From the NCBI GenBank assembly GCA_905183005.1, contig CAJJDO010000162.1:1-64000 (forward strand): 64,000 nucleotides of DNA, in the 5' to 3' direction. A program made the translations under genes and the position numbers. Every line of letters starts with the position of its first letter. The stretch's first letter is position 1. This DNA comes from Paramecium pentaurelia (Eukaryota; Ciliophora; Oligohymenophorea; Peniculida; Parameciidae). Shown here piece after piece: positions 11,869-24,259 of this stretch. Under the pieces are notes generated by a model. The model did not search any database, was not told the DNA's origin, and saw only the letters and a program-made list of their open reading frames with translations.

Positions 11869-13180
11869 TATAATTAGATTATTATTTGATTTTATATTGA
11901 ATGTACAATAATAATAATTTATCATTCACCTCCTGCTGATTTAGATCCTGGGGCAATAAATTATTAGATTTCATCATAAAGGACTAAAACAAGTGATGCA
12001 CCAATTCCTCTAAAGAAATTAGATAAAGCTCCTTTAAAGAAGGCTTTTGTTCCTTCATTCTTAGCAATTTTAACTGCACAATCAAGTGTATTTTTATAAA
12101 GAACATCAGCTCTTCCTATAATAAATATATATTATTAATTAATTACCTGATTACATCATCATTCTTCTTCTAATTGTATCTAATGGATATGAAATAACAC
12201 CAGCTGTTCCAGTAATAAATTAAGCAACAATGAATTTTGCTAAAATATTACCCATCATTGGATGTCTAAAGATTGTTCCTTTTGCTGTGTCATATGTACC
12301 AAAATAGACTCCTCTATATACTACTATTCCTAAAACTGACACTCCAAATCCTCTATATAATCCAATGAAACCATCTGATTTATAAACTTTACTCAAACAA
12401 TCTGTCAAACCATTAAATTGTCTATCAGCCTTCTTACCAATATCTGCGGCTAATCTTGTTCTTGCAAAATCAAGTGGATAAACAACCATCAAAGATGTTG
12501 CACCAGCTGCACCACCTGATGCCATATTTCCTAAAAAGAAAAGGAATTTCTCTTTCTTTGGGTCTTAATAATATTCAAATAATAAATACCAAATGGACAG
12601 AGAAGCTTCTTGTAAGCATCCTTGAATGCAAAGTTCAATGCTTATGTTGGGAAATATCTGATAACATTAGCCAAATTTCCTCTCCATAAGGCAGATAAAC
12701 CCTTTATATATTTATTATATAATATACTTCTTCTTTTGGGACTCTGATGAAGCAATCAACAATACCATTGTATTTCTTGGCACCTCCTTCTTAGATTTTT
12801 TTATTGGCATCTTAGGTTTAGAGTAACAATTTGACTCTTTCAATTGGAGCAACAGCTGTCTTTGAAACAGCAGCAGAAACACCACCAATCATAAAATCTC
12901 TTAAGAAATCAGCCATTTATATGAAAAAAATAAATCTTTTTGAATTTTTGGAACAAATTTGTGCTTATATATATCACAAATAAATATATATTATATACTA
13001 TTCATTTATTACCTTCTATTTTATTACACCATACTTAATATAATTTATTTAAAACCTGTTTTAAAAGCTAATTTCTTTTACATACTCTTACATTTATATT
13101 TATCAATATTACTATGTGTATTCTACTTAATTTCATCATATTATTATATATATCCTTTCATTCAAAAGATATTTTTATGA
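11869..13180. repeat. Carrier-gene block, second direct copy
   Basis: Same sequence as 10556-11867, starting directly after the N at 11868 and continuing into unique spacer sequence at 13181. Its part from 11869 to 13114 is also the inverted counterpart of the right-hand arm that begins at 14724. Confidence 0.85.
11922..12916 (-). CDS. Mitochondrial ADP/ATP carrier (copy B)
   Basis: Identical in exon-intron structure to the gene at 10609-11603, shifted by 1,313 bp: ATG 12916, TGA 11922-11924, introns 12702-12727, 12564-12589 and 12116-12146. It keeps the RRRMMM signature and all three carrier motifs. It is intact. I regard it as a second view of the same gene produced by overlapping contigs, so it should not be counted as an extra gene without read evidence. 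Confidence 0.85.
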
Positions 13181-14723
13181 TATAAATGTTAATTTTTACA
13201 AACTTATTAATAAAGAAATTCTTCTTTTGATTTATTACAAGCAAAACATTAAATATTCCTACTAAGTAAGTATAATATTATTCTTTACATTTATTTTAGC
13301 GCTTATTTCTTTTTAATTCGTTATTTTTTAATTTTATGTTAAAATGGTTTATTTGAATAATGGTATAATACTGTCACTTGCATTTTGTTATCAAAAAACC
13401 GTTTTAAAACTTCATTAGTTTTAATTCCCAAAGAACAAACTTTGAGTAAATTTGCATGACATTTTTGTGTCTTTTCAATTTATTAATATTCCATCAATCT
13501 ATTCTGGAAAATAGATTGAATCGATAATTTCACTTTTTATGCAATGGAACAAGATAAATTCTCATTAGAATTTTGGCATATGATACTTACTTAATGAAAT
13601 ATTCCAATTATTACAAAGAATTTAGGTATTTAAGTTTTAGTAAGAACAAAAACTAAAAATATTATTTTTATCGAATAATTTATTTTTAATGGTACATATA
13701 ACATTAGAATTAAAAGTATGAGCAACCATCTAGTCATAGGTGAATCATACATACTTTAGAAATGATCTTTTATATAAATAATTATTTATGATAAATTTTA
13801 AATATCATCTTTCCCAAAGAAACTATATTCATAAATGATTTAAAATAATTTAACAACATAGAAATACTCAAATTTTATAATCCCAATTACAAAATAGTTA
13901 ACATTATTAAGAATATAATTTAAATTATATTTAAATAAGTTTAATTAAAATTTGTAATAATCTACTTTTTAAGCTGCATAACAATAATAAACTCCTTATT
14001 AGACAACTGAACCTTTAAATCTTGATATATTTTTTCAATTAGAATAAGAAAAATAAGATTTTATTTTAAAAATATTAATTAGCTTTAATTGGAGATTTAT
14101 ATGTCAGAAATAAAAAATGAAATTTTACAATCAAAACTATAGATAGAGAAAAATTAATAAAAAGCAATAATTGAACATATTCCTAAAAATTATGGTTTTC
14201 TAAGAATCAAAATTAATTTCAATAGACTAAATATATCGCTAAAAATTTTGTATAAATTTCATTATAAATTGTTCTAGCATACTCTAGAAAATAGTATAGA
14301 AAAGAAAAAAATTTGAAAAAAAGTATCTAAAAGATTTTATATAAATTTTTATATTGAATATTTTTTTAATAGAAACAAAGAAATATATAAAATTTAGAAT
14401 GACTGTTGAAATAAAAAATTTTCACTATTAATCAAGCAAAGTAAAAATCCTTTATTAATATAGAATGTTCGATGGATATTATGATTATTAAAAAGAATTA
14501 AATGATGGAGAGTAATTAATTACTTAATTGCTTAAAAAAGTTTGAAAATCTGCAATCCTTTTCAGAAAAAAAATATGTTCATAGTTACACTTCTATTTAC
14601 TCGCCTACATTTTCTTTAGAAAATTTTGACCGATATTTAGAAAAGGGAACAATAATCATTACATTTATTTCACTCATTTTGAGATTGACGTAATTTTTGA
14701 AGCAGAATATGAATAAAAGGCTG
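13115..14723. other. Spacer between inverted carrier copies
   Basis: A 1.6-kb AT-rich segment lying between the 5' ends of two head-to-head carrier genes; the same sequence recurs at 15539-17147. One frame around 13393-13740 (+) stays open for about 115 codons but has no start in context and no recognisable motif, so I do not call a gene. It should hold the promoters of both carrier copies. Confidence 0.55.
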
Positions 14724-14921
14724 TAGTAATATTGATAAATATAAATGTAAGAGTATGTAAAAGAAATTAGCTTTTAAAACAGGTTTTAAATAAATTATAT
14801 TAAGTATGGTGTAATAAAATAGAAGGTAATAAATGAATAGTATATAATATATATTTATTTGTGATATATATAAGCACAAATTTGTTCCAAAAATTCAAAA
14901 AGATTTATTTTTTTCATATAA

Positions 14922-15537
14922 ATGGCTGATTTCTTAAGAGATTTTATGATTGGTGGTGTTTCTGCTGCTGTTTCAAAGACAGCTGTTGCTCCAATTGAAA
15001 GAGTCAAATTGTTACTCTAAACCTAAGATGCCAATAAAAAAATCTAAGAAGGAGGTGCCAAGAAATACAATGGTATTGTTGATTGCTTCATCAGAGTCCC
15101 AAAAGAAGAAGTATATTATATAATAAATATATAAAGGGTTTATCTGCCTTATGGAGAGGAAATTTGGCTAATGTTATCAGATATTTCCCAACATAAGCAT
15201 TGAACTTTGCATTCAAGGATGCTTACAAGAAGCTTCTCTGTCCATTTGGTATTTATTATTTGAATATTATTAAGACCCAAAGAAAGAGAAATTCCTTTTC
15301 TTTTTAGGAAATATGGCATCAGGTGGTGCAGCTGGTGCAACATCTTTGATGGTTGTTTATCCACTTGATTTTGCAAGAACAAGATTAGCCGCAGATATTG
15401 GTAAGAAGGCTGATAGACAATTTAATGGTTTGACAGATTGTTTGAGTAAAGTTTATAAATCAGATGGTTTCATTGGATTATATAGAGGATTTGGAGTGTC
15501 AGTTTTAGGAATAGTAGTATATAGAGGAGTCTATTTT
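14922..15537 (+). CDS. ADP/ATP carrier, 5' part truncated at assembly gap (copy C)
   Basis: Starts at ATG 14922 with the same N-terminus as the other copies and includes introns 15111-15136 and 15249-15274. The frame runs into the single N at 15538 after the second carrier repeat; what follows is spacer sequence, not the rest of the gene. The truncation is therefore an artefact of scaffolding. The same gene is complete at 17346-18340. Confidence 0.85.
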
Positions 15538-15538
15538 N
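15538..15538. other. Assembly gap (single N)
   Basis: A lone N inside the carrier coding sequence. The bases after it match position 13115 onward, not the expected continuation of the gene, so this is a scaffold join across overlapping contigs. Confidence 0.95.
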
Positions 15539-17961
15539 TGTGTATTCTACTTAATTTCATCATATTATTATATATATCCTTTCATTCAAAAGATATTTTT
15601 ATGATATAAATGTTAATTTTTACAAACTTATTAATAAAGAAATTCTTCTTTTGATTTATTACAAGCAAAACATTAAATATTCCTACTAAGTAAGTATAAT
15701 ATTATTCTTTACATTTATTTTAGCGCTTATTTCTTTTTAATTCGTTATTTTTTAATTTTATGTTAAAATGGTTTATTTGAATAATGGTATAATACTGTCA
15801 CTTGCATTTTGTTATCAAAAAACCGTTTTAAAACTTCATTAGTTTTAATTCCCAAAGAACAAACTTTGAGTAAATTTGCATGACATTTTTGTGTCTTTTC
15901 AATTTATTAATATTCCATCAATCTATTCTGGAAAATAGATTGAATCGATAATTTCACTTTTTATGCAATGGAACAAGATAAATTCTCATTAGAATTTTGG
16001 CATATGATACTTACTTAATGAAATATTCCAATTATTACAAAGAATTTAGGTATTTAAGTTTTAGTAAGAACAAAAACTAAAAATATTATTTTTATCGAAT
16101 AATTTATTTTTAATGGTACATATAACATTAGAATTAAAAGTATGAGCAACCATCTAGTCATAGGTGAATCATACATACTTTAGAAATGATCTTTTATATA
16201 AATAATTATTTATGATAAATTTTAAATATCATCTTTCCCAAAGAAACTATATTCATAAATGATTTAAAATAATTTAACAACATAGAAATACTCAAATTTT
16301 ATAATCCCAATTACAAAATAGTTAACATTATTAAGAATATAATTTAAATTATATTTAAATAAGTTTAATTAAAATTTGTAATAATCTACTTTTTAAGCTG
16401 CATAACAATAATAAACTCCTTATTAGACAACTGAACCTTTAAATCTTGATATATTTTTTCAATTAGAATAAGAAAAATAAGATTTTATTTTAAAAATATT
16501 AATTAGCTTTAATTGGAGATTTATATGTCAGAAATAAAAAATGAAATTTTACAATCAAAACTATAGATAGAGAAAAATTAATAAAAAGCAATAATTGAAC
16601 ATATTCCTAAAAATTATGGTTTTCTAAGAATCAAAATTAATTTCAATAGACTAAATATATCGCTAAAAATTTTGTATAAATTTCATTATAAATTGTTCTA
16701 GCATACTCTAGAAAATAGTATAGAAAAGAAAAAAATTTGAAAAAAAGTATCTAAAAGATTTTATATAAATTTTTATATTGAATATTTTTTTAATAGAAAC
16801 AAAGAAATATATAAAATTTAGAATGACTGTTGAAATAAAAAATTTTCACTATTAATCAAGCAAAGTAAAAATCCTTTATTAATATAGAATGTTCGATGGA
16901 TATTATGATTATTAAAAAGAATTAAATGATGGAGAGTAATTAATTACTTAATTGCTTAAAAAAGTTTGAAAATCTGCAATCCTTTTCAGAAAAAAAATAT
17001 GTTCATAGTTACACTTCTATTTACTCGCCTACATTTTCTTTAGAAAATTTTGACCGATATTTAGAAAAGGGAACAATAATCATTACATTTATTTCACTCA
17101 TTTTGAGATTGACGTAATTTTTGAAGCAGAATATGAATAAAAGGCTGTAGTAATATTGATAAATATAAATGTAAGAGTATGTAAAAGAAATTAGCTTTTA
17201 AAACAGGTTTTAAATAAATTATATTAAGTATGGTGTAATAAAATAGAAGGTAATAAATGAATAGTATATAATATATATTTATTTGTGATATATATAAGCA
17301 CAAATTTGTTCCAAAAATTCAAAAAGATTTATTTTTTTCATATAAATGGCTGATTTCTTAAGAGATTTTATGATTGGTGGTGTTTCTGCTGCTGTTTCAA
17401 AGACAGCTGTTGCTCCAATTGAAAGAGTCAAATTGTTACTCTAAACCTAAGATGCCAATAAAAAAATCTAAGAAGGAGGTGCCAAGAAATACAATGGTAT
17501 TGTTGATTGCTTCATCAGAGTCCCAAAAGAAGAAGTATATTATATAATAAATATATAAAGGGTTTATCTGCCTTATGGAGAGGAAATTTGGCTAATGTTA
17601 TCAGATATTTCCCAACATAAGCATTGAACTTTGCATTCAAGGATGCTTACAAGAAGCTTCTCTGTCCATTTGGTATTTATTATTTGAATATTATTAAGAC
17701 CCAAAGAAAGAGAAATTCCTTTTCTTTTTAGGAAATATGGCATCAGGTGGTGCAGCTGGTGCAACATCTTTGATGGTTGTTTATCCACTTGATTTTGCAA
17801 GAACAAGATTAGCCGCAGATATTGGTAAGAAGGCTGATAGACAATTTAATGGTTTGACAGATTGTTTGAGTAAAGTTTATAAATCAGATGGTTTCATTGG
17901 ATTATATAGAGGATTTGGAGTGTCAGTTTTAGGAATAGTAGTATATAGAGGAGTCTATTTT
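15539..17961. repeat. 2,423-bp direct repeat, right copy
   Basis: Repeats 13115-15537 exactly as far as can be compared, then continues without a break into the remainder of the carrier gene. This makes it the more trustworthy of the two copies. Confidence 0.85.
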
Positions 17962-18340
17962 GGTACATATGACACAGCAAAAGGAACAATCTTTAGACAT
18001 CCAATGATGGGTAATATTTTAGCAAAATTCATTGTTGCTTAATTTATTACTGGAACAGCTGGTGTTATTTCATATCCATTAGATACAATTAGAAGAAGAA
18101 TGATGATGTAATCAGGTAATTAATTAATAATATATATTTATTATAGGAAGAGCTGATGTTCTTTATAAAAATACACTTGATTGTGCAGTTAAAATTGCTA
18201 AGAATGAAGGAACAAAAGCCTTCTTTAAAGGAGCTTTATCTAATTTCTTTAGAGGAATTGGTGCATCACTTGTTTTAGTCCTTTATGATGAAATCTAATA
18301 ATTTATTGCCCCAGGATCTAAATCAGCAGGAGGTGAATGA
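17346..18340 (+). CDS. Mitochondrial ADP/ATP carrier (copy D, complete)
   Basis: ATG 17346 to TGA 18338-18340; introns 17535-17560, 17673-17698 and 18116-18146; 303 residues. The protein is the same as that of the minus-strand copies. All three mitochondrial-carrier repeats and RRRMMM are present, followed by the typical GAxSNFFRGIGASLVLVLYDE ending. It lies head to head with the minus-strand gene across the 1.6-kb spacer. The plus and minus genes appear to be two real loci in inverted orientation, with the four renditions explained by contig overlap. Two of three introns have AAG acceptors. Confidence 0.95.
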
Positions 18341-18458
18341 TAAATTATTATTATTGTACATTCAATATAAAATCAAATAATAATCTAATTATATATATAA
18401 ATTAACTTATTATTAGTATATTGAACCCGAGTATTTAGTAGTTTGATTTGCAAGAAGA

Positions 18459-18704
18459 ATGAAATTTCCATTAACAGAATTAAAATAATCAAAAATTTTC
18501 TTCTATTTAGTTTTCTTTAATTTATTTGTTATTTCAATTGATACCTGTTTATTTATGCTTATCAATTTATCATTTAGCTTAGATAACTAAAATAGTTTCT
18601 TTTAGAATGTATGAATACTCTTCTGATAGAAATTCAATAAAAATTATAAAATCATAAATTATTTGAAGTAATTAAAGATAGATTCTTTTTAATAACTTTG
18701 CTGA
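18459..18704 (+). CDS. Possible small membrane protein
   Basis: ATG 18459 to TGA 18702-18704 with a possible 21-nt intron (18609-18629, GTATGA...ATAG), giving 74 residues. Residues about 11-40 form one long hydrophobic stretch (IFFYLVFFNLFVISI) that could be a signal anchor; the rest is Asn/Lys-rich. No family is recognised. Without the intron the frame would stop at 18610-18612. It is small and AT-driven composition could produce it by chance, so this is a tentative call. Confidence 0.3.
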
Positions 18705-18955
18705 TATTTAGTTAATTTTCTTTGAAATTCTTCTCTTGTATTTCTGGTTATTCAAGTTATCTATTACTATAGATTTTTTGTATAATGGAATTAACTTTAA
18801 GTACATTACATTATTATAAAATAACTTTTAATGAGAGAATTTCATAATGAATGAATAGCTTATATTATTAATAAATTGTTGTTTTAGTAGAGTGATAAAT
18901 GGAGTTATTTAAATAGTAGAGATTTCCTTCAATTAATTAAGTAAATAAATATATT

Positions 18956-20725
18956 ATGAATTAAGATATTTAGACATAAGAATAATTGATTGAATACTTA
19001 ATTTCAATCGACTAGTAACATTTAATCACTTATATTAACAACTACACTCAATAATAGATAACAGAATTCATTGATCAAATAAATCAACTTAACAAAAATT
19101 ATCCAGGAGGAATCAAAGAGTATGCAAATAGAGCAAGAAAAGTATAATTTCATAAATATTTAAAGTTATTGCTTGATGCTTCTGAAGATGTCAACCCATT
19201 TGCTGAATACACTGCTCATGTACCATAAGGACAGAATGTAGATATTTATTCTGATGAATATTTCCGATTGGAATAATTAGGAATAGAGGAAATTAAAGAT
19301 ACATGTTTTGTATTAGTGGCAGGTGGTTTAGGTGAGCGATTAGGTTATGATGGAATAAAAGTTGCATTACCAATAGAATTAGTTACTAATACAACTTACT
19401 TAGAATATTATTGTTAATTTATACTGAATTTATAGAAAAAACATGGAAACAAATTGTTACCTTTTGCAATAATGACATCTGATGATACTCATAAATTAAC
19501 ATTATAATTATTAGAGAATAATTTGTATTTTGGATTAAAAAAGGAATAAGTCACTCTTATAAAATAAGAAAAAGTACCAGCAATGTTGGATAATCTTGCT
19601 CATTTTGCTCAAATTCCAGGAAAATTATTAATAGATACTAAACCTCATGGTCATGGTGATATTCATACATTGTTATATATGTCTGGTTTAGCATAGAAAT
19701 GGAAAAATGAGGGAAGAAAATGGTTATTTATTTTTTAAGATACAAATGCATAAGCTTTTAGAGCATTACCAGTTGTTTTAGGAGTAAGTAAGGAAAATAA
19801 ATTTGAATTAAATTCTATTGTTGTTAGTCGTAAACCTGGAGAAGCTGTTGGTGCAATTTGTTATTTGGTTGATAAAAATAATAAGGGATTGACATTAAAT
19901 GTTGAATATAATTAATTAGATCCCTTAGTTAAAGCTTAAGGTGGAGAACCTGTAGATGAATAAGGTTTTTCTAAGTATCCTGGTAATATAAATTGTTTAT
20001 TGTTTTCTTTAAATGAGTATGAAACAGTATTATAAGAAACTAAAGGATTGATAGCTGAATTTATTAATCCAAAATATGCTGATGCTACAAAAACTAAATT
20101 TAAATCATCATCCAGATTAGAATGCATGATGTAAGACTATCCTAAACTTTTGGGACCAGAAAATAAAGTAGGATTTACTGCTTTGAATAGAAGATTCTGT
20201 TTTTCTGCTTGTAAAAATGATCTTAATACTGCATTGACAAAATAAAAATCTAATTTGCCATTAGAATGTGCAGCTTCATCAGAAAATGACTTTTATTGGC
20301 TTAATGCAGAATTATTAAGAATTGCAGGTGTTTAAATTCCAGATTTAGTTTCAGATGAAGTAAATTATAACGGATTAGAATTTAAATTTGGACCTAAAAT
20401 TGTATTGCATCCATCATTTGGTGTTACTCTTTCTGAAATCAAATAAAGAATTAAAGGAAGTAAGAAAATTTAATAATCTTTTTTTAGAAGTTGAAATTTC
20501 ATCAAATTCAACAGTTATTTTAGGTGGATAAGCAGAATTACATTCAATAAAAATTGATGGTTATGCTTTATTATTTGGGAATGGTAATTTAATATTGTAA
20601 TTATAATTTTAGGTTAATTTAATGTAGAAATAAAAGATTCCAATAGACCCAAATTAATGGCATTAGAACAATAAGATGGTATTCCAGGATATTTAAAAAT
20701 TAGGGGTTATAGATTATAAAAATGA
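18956..20725 (+). CDS. UDP-sugar pyrophosphorylase
   Basis: ATG 18956 to TGA 20723-20725; introns 20460-20487 and 20584-20612; 570 residues, close to the length of plant and protist UDP-sugar pyrophosphorylases. Near residue 120 is the nucleotide-binding loop LVAGGLGERLGYDGIKVALP, followed by the substrate-side motifs AIMTSDDTH, KPHGHGDIHTLLY and WLFIFQDTNAQAF. A C-terminal beta-helix-like segment (GGQAELHSIKIDGYALLFGNG) fits the family. The enzyme converts UTP plus a sugar 1-phosphate to UDP-sugar and pyrophosphate in the cytosol, and accepts several sugars. The motif order and the GHGD loop favour the broad-specificity USP branch over UDP-glucose-specific enzymes. Convergent with the KH gene, 56 bp apart. 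Confidence 0.92.
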
Positions 20726-20781
20726 GTTATTATTATTAAAATTTACAATTTATTAATTATACATATGATATATTAATTTCA

Positions 20782-21731
20782 TCATATTAATTAATTAGGT
20801 ATGTTTGAATATGCCATAATATTTTCATTGTTAAAATCAACAAATTAATTCTAAAAATCTTAAAACATGAAAATACATTTGAGAAATTAAAATTTGGTAA
20901 TTCTGGCATAAAATTAGATTTTGTTTGAGGTTTTATTGATTATTAAACTCTTTTAATAGTGTAATGTGATTATTTACGTCCTTTATTAAGTCCAAATTAT
21001 TTATATTCTTCATATATTTTTAAAAGTAATTATTCAACCAATTGACAGGCCTAATTGAATTACAAATAGTTTTACTCTCAAAAATAGATGATTATGTTTG
21101 GATGATACACATAAATGTAAAGGTTCTTAAGATTCTCTTTTTTCAGGACCTTCTTTGTAACCTGAACCTCTTCCTCTTAATCTGAGTTTAACAAGATCTT
21201 ATTCTTTTGTATCACAATCTATTAAGCATTAATCTATAATTTTTTTCATATTGCATCCTTTAGCTCCTATATTGGTTTGATGAATAAATTACCAATAATT
21301 TTGCGAGCAACTTAAAATTCTTTATCATTGTCAATTTAAACATCATATCGACAAGTAAATTTTTATTAATTGGAGTCCTATATTTCCATAATTTCCAATA
21401 GATCTTACTATGTTGTAAATTCAATCTTGATAGTAACATCCAACTCTTTAATTTAATGTTTGTTTAATAGTTTATAAACAATAAAAGCATCAAAAACAGT
21501 ATTTAACTTAATTATTATTGCTCCATTTAGTTTAGTGTATACTTATTTGACTTCTCCAAAATTTTCACAAACCTATAATTTGAATATTAAAATTTCGTTA
21601 CTTATTTTATATCATCTTAATCCAACTCAATTTCATAATTATCATCGCTAGATAATTCAACAGTTAAATATTAATGTGGATATTGTCTACTCTATTTTTA
21701 GGGTAACATAAATTACCTTCTATTTCAACAT
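20782..21731 (-). CDS. RNA-binding protein with RRM-like and KH domains
   Basis: ATG 21731 to TGA 20782-20784; introns 21692-21716, 21573-21601, 21267-21292, 21051-21075 and 20851-20876, all GTA...TAG and 25-29 nt. The spliced length is 819 nt, giving 272 residues. Residues about 10-90 read as an RRM-like fold (YLTVEL ... DIKQVCENFGEV ... GAIIIKL). Residues about 120-205 form a KH domain of the KHDC4/BBP type: VARKIIGGAKGCNMKKII, VKLRLRGRGSGYKEGP, LHLCVSS and ACQLVEQLLLKIYEEY. The GAKGCN loop is the GxxG RNA-binding loop. The protein probably binds single-stranded RNA in mRNA processing or translation control. Every frame agrees after splicing, so the model is firm despite five introns in under 1 kb. 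Confidence 0.9.
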
Positions 21732-21748
21732 ATTATTAATTCTCTATT

Positions 21749-22690
21749 TCACTTTATGATCATGGATGATAAGATTAATTTATTCTCGATTTGTAGGAGA
21801 CGTGTTTACTAAATTTTCATCGCTTTATTCTAACTAAAAAGTTATTATTGAATCATACTAGGAAATTAGTCATCTCCTCTATTTGCTTAGAGATTTCTTA
21901 GAAACTCATTAATAAATTCGGTTAAAATAATATTATTTGTATTATTTATATCATCTCTAAACATTTTAATTCTTTTAACAATTAAATCCTAACATATTTA
22001 AAACAGAAAAGCATTGACAGATTCTTCACTAATAATAATATTATGGGATCTATAAGCCAAAGAAAGTTCAATAATTTTCAAACCATATTTTCTAAAAATA
22101 TTCTTAATCTCTATTTTTATTAAACTAAACAATCTTTACGTTCTTTTTAATTTATCTGACTACTATTATTATCTCTAATAATATTTATATTAAATACAAT
22201 CTAAAAAATATATTCATCCCTCCTAATATAAAATACTTTTGCTTGATTATGATTAAAATAGTATTCCACTGCATTAGTATAAATATTACTATTAGTGGTT
22301 AATGATATTTCTATTCATTTATCATGCATCATCAATAATATTTTATATTTATTTTATGATATAAACATATTACTTAATCATTCAACTCTACTTATACAAT
22401 TTGAATATAATTAATTAGCTTTAACATATTAAGCTTTGTTTTTCTATACTTGTAGTCATTATTTATATATAATATATTCAATTATTATATTTATAATTGA
22501 ATAAAATTAATACTCTTCTATTTCGTATGAGTAAATTCAAGCATTTCTTTGCTCTAATAAAATATAGATTGCCTTTGTACGATCAAAATGATAATCTAAT
22601 ATCGAAGTTAGCTTTAAAGTATTTATCTCAACATTTTTATATAAAATCTCCTCTACATATTATATTATCAACTCTCCCTTAAACAAATTA
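21749..22690 (-). pseudogene. Decayed protein-coding gene, unknown family
   Basis: On the minus strand a protein-like frame can be followed over most of this stretch. It ends at TGA 21749-21751, only 17 bp upstream of the KH gene start. Readable pieces include KGELIIQYVEEILY, AYRSHNIIISEESVNAF, KMFRDDINNTNNIILTEF and LLQIENKLILSS, and a canonical 23-nt intron (GTATTT...TTAG) can be placed in it. At least three TGA codons interrupt the frame (after NA, after RVE and after MHDK); two of them look like TAA-to-TGA changes of Gln codons. No intact start is found. I recognise no family. Confidence 0.5.
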
Positions 22691-24259
22691 CTTTTGATTT
22701 TTAGAGATGTCAAGAATGTCGATATTATCTGATTAATTTAAGCTACTTGATATTATTGACATTCAATTGATAGTTTTATATTAAACAAAGTGATACTTTA
22801 AAAAATTATTAACTTTCAAGTTTTAGGTTTCAAAGTTATCCTCCCTTATAAATTCCACCTATTTTAAGCTTAATTAGAATAAATATAATTAAAGGATATT
22901 TTAAAAATTAACCATATTACATTTATTCTCTTATTTTTGTATAGAAGAGAAATTTAAGAATATTTTGTGTCTTATATCCATAATATTTATCGAAAAGATA
23001 ATTATAATATATAATTAAGAAAATTGTAAGATTATCTAAATGATTTTTGAAAGTATTTTGAATTATCGGACAAGATTGTTGGTTGATTTTAAATATATAA
23101 TAGGGAAATTTGAAGATAGATAATTTTGTGATTATGTTTGGTTTAGACTCAATTTGCCTTATAAATATACATCAAAATGAACCACATAGACATTGATACT
23201 ACCTCTTTTGGCAGTTATTGAACTAAACAAATCAATATTTTAGAATTTAAATTAAGATTTGATTAATTAAAAAAAGATAATTTTAATTGAAATCCTATAT
23301 AAAATATATTTGGTAATAAAGATAAAATTTAACACAGAATTTATAATAGATATGTAAGTATGTTTTCCAGTTGAGTTAAATTGTGACAAATTTAAATAAT
23401 GTGTTGGTATAACTGTAGTTGAAAAATTCTATTTTATAATCATCTCGAATTAATTGAGGAATATATGAAAAAAGTTATCAAGAAATTAAAAAATATTGTA
23501 AAAATAATCTTGTCAGTTTATAAGATCAACTAATAATGGTAAGTAGCAATTAATAATAGAATTCTTAGTTTCAATAATCCCAACATTTAATTAAAGTATA
23601 TTTCAATTAAAAAAAGTAATAATAATTTATCTAATAATTAAAGATAACCCTGAATGAGAATTGGACATTCTGTATATTGAATTTTTATATAAAGATATTA
23701 ACAATAAAACTAAAGATTTTTTGAACATTATAAAGAGATTAATCAAAATATTAATGAAGAGTTGTTTAGCTATTAATGTTAAGTAAAGTTATTAATAAAT
23801 TATTTTTGATCCACAATTTAAATATTAATTTTTGAATCAATCAAAAATTTGAATAAAATTGTTTTGAATCAAATAAGACTATGAGAGATTCTTTAAAAAG
23901 AAATATAATCTAATTAAACTATATCAATATTTACAATATTATAAACATAATATATAAGAGAAAAATCAAGAATAAAGATGAAGTAATGAACTAAATAATA
24001 AAGTTTTATTAGATTGTAATTATCTTGAATTGTGAAAACATGTGGATGAGTTATAAAGAGATTTTGAAGTTCAAGAAGAAGAAGGGTTAGAAATAAACCT
24101 TTTTGAGATAGATAAATATCATCTAAAAGTTTATGAATTAAGAAAAATAGGTATTAAAATAAAATATAAAAATATAAATAATAATGTTTTATAAAATAAT
24201 ATATAAATTAATTTTGGATTGGAATTTGAATACATAAACAAATTGAATTCATTTTTGAT
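22691..24259 (+). pseudogene. Probable decayed coding region, unknown family
   Basis: From about 23360 to 24246, charged protein-like segments are readable on the plus strand but in changing frames: FYNHLELIEEY, then SYQEIKKYCKNNLVSLQDQL, then FFEHYKEINQNINEELF, then KHVDELQRDFEVQEEEGLEI. In-frame TGAs break each one and no set of small introns repairs them. The composition (Glu/Lys/Asn-rich) suggests a former coiled-coil or cytoskeletal protein. The part from 22691 to 23360 shows nothing readable. The call rests on composition only and may be wrong. Confidence 0.3.

Larger units (their letters stand above)
13115..15537. repeat. 2,423-bp direct repeat, left copy (spacer plus carrier 5' part)
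   Basis: The whole segment recurs at 15539-17961 with a constant offset of 2,424 bp. It ends in the middle of the carrier coding sequence at the N at 15538, while the right copy continues into the complete gene. This again is the signature of two overlapping contigs joined by a placeholder N. Confidence 0.85.
14724..18393. repeat. Right arm of carrier inverted repeat
   Basis: Reverse complement of the left carrier arm (left arm ends at 13114). Identity begins about 200 bp upstream of the carrier ATG and runs past the stop codon to about 18393, where the sequence diverges (left counterpart at about 10552). The arm is interrupted in this window by the N at 15538 and re-entered at 15539. The arms look identical over the gene and its introns, which implies a recent duplication or ongoing gene conversion, if they are truly separate loci. 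Confidence 0.75.

Noticed and set aside
13393..13740. 115-codon open frame in the carrier spacer
   Set aside because: No start in context, no motif, AT-driven composition, and no intron that extends it; kept only as a remark.
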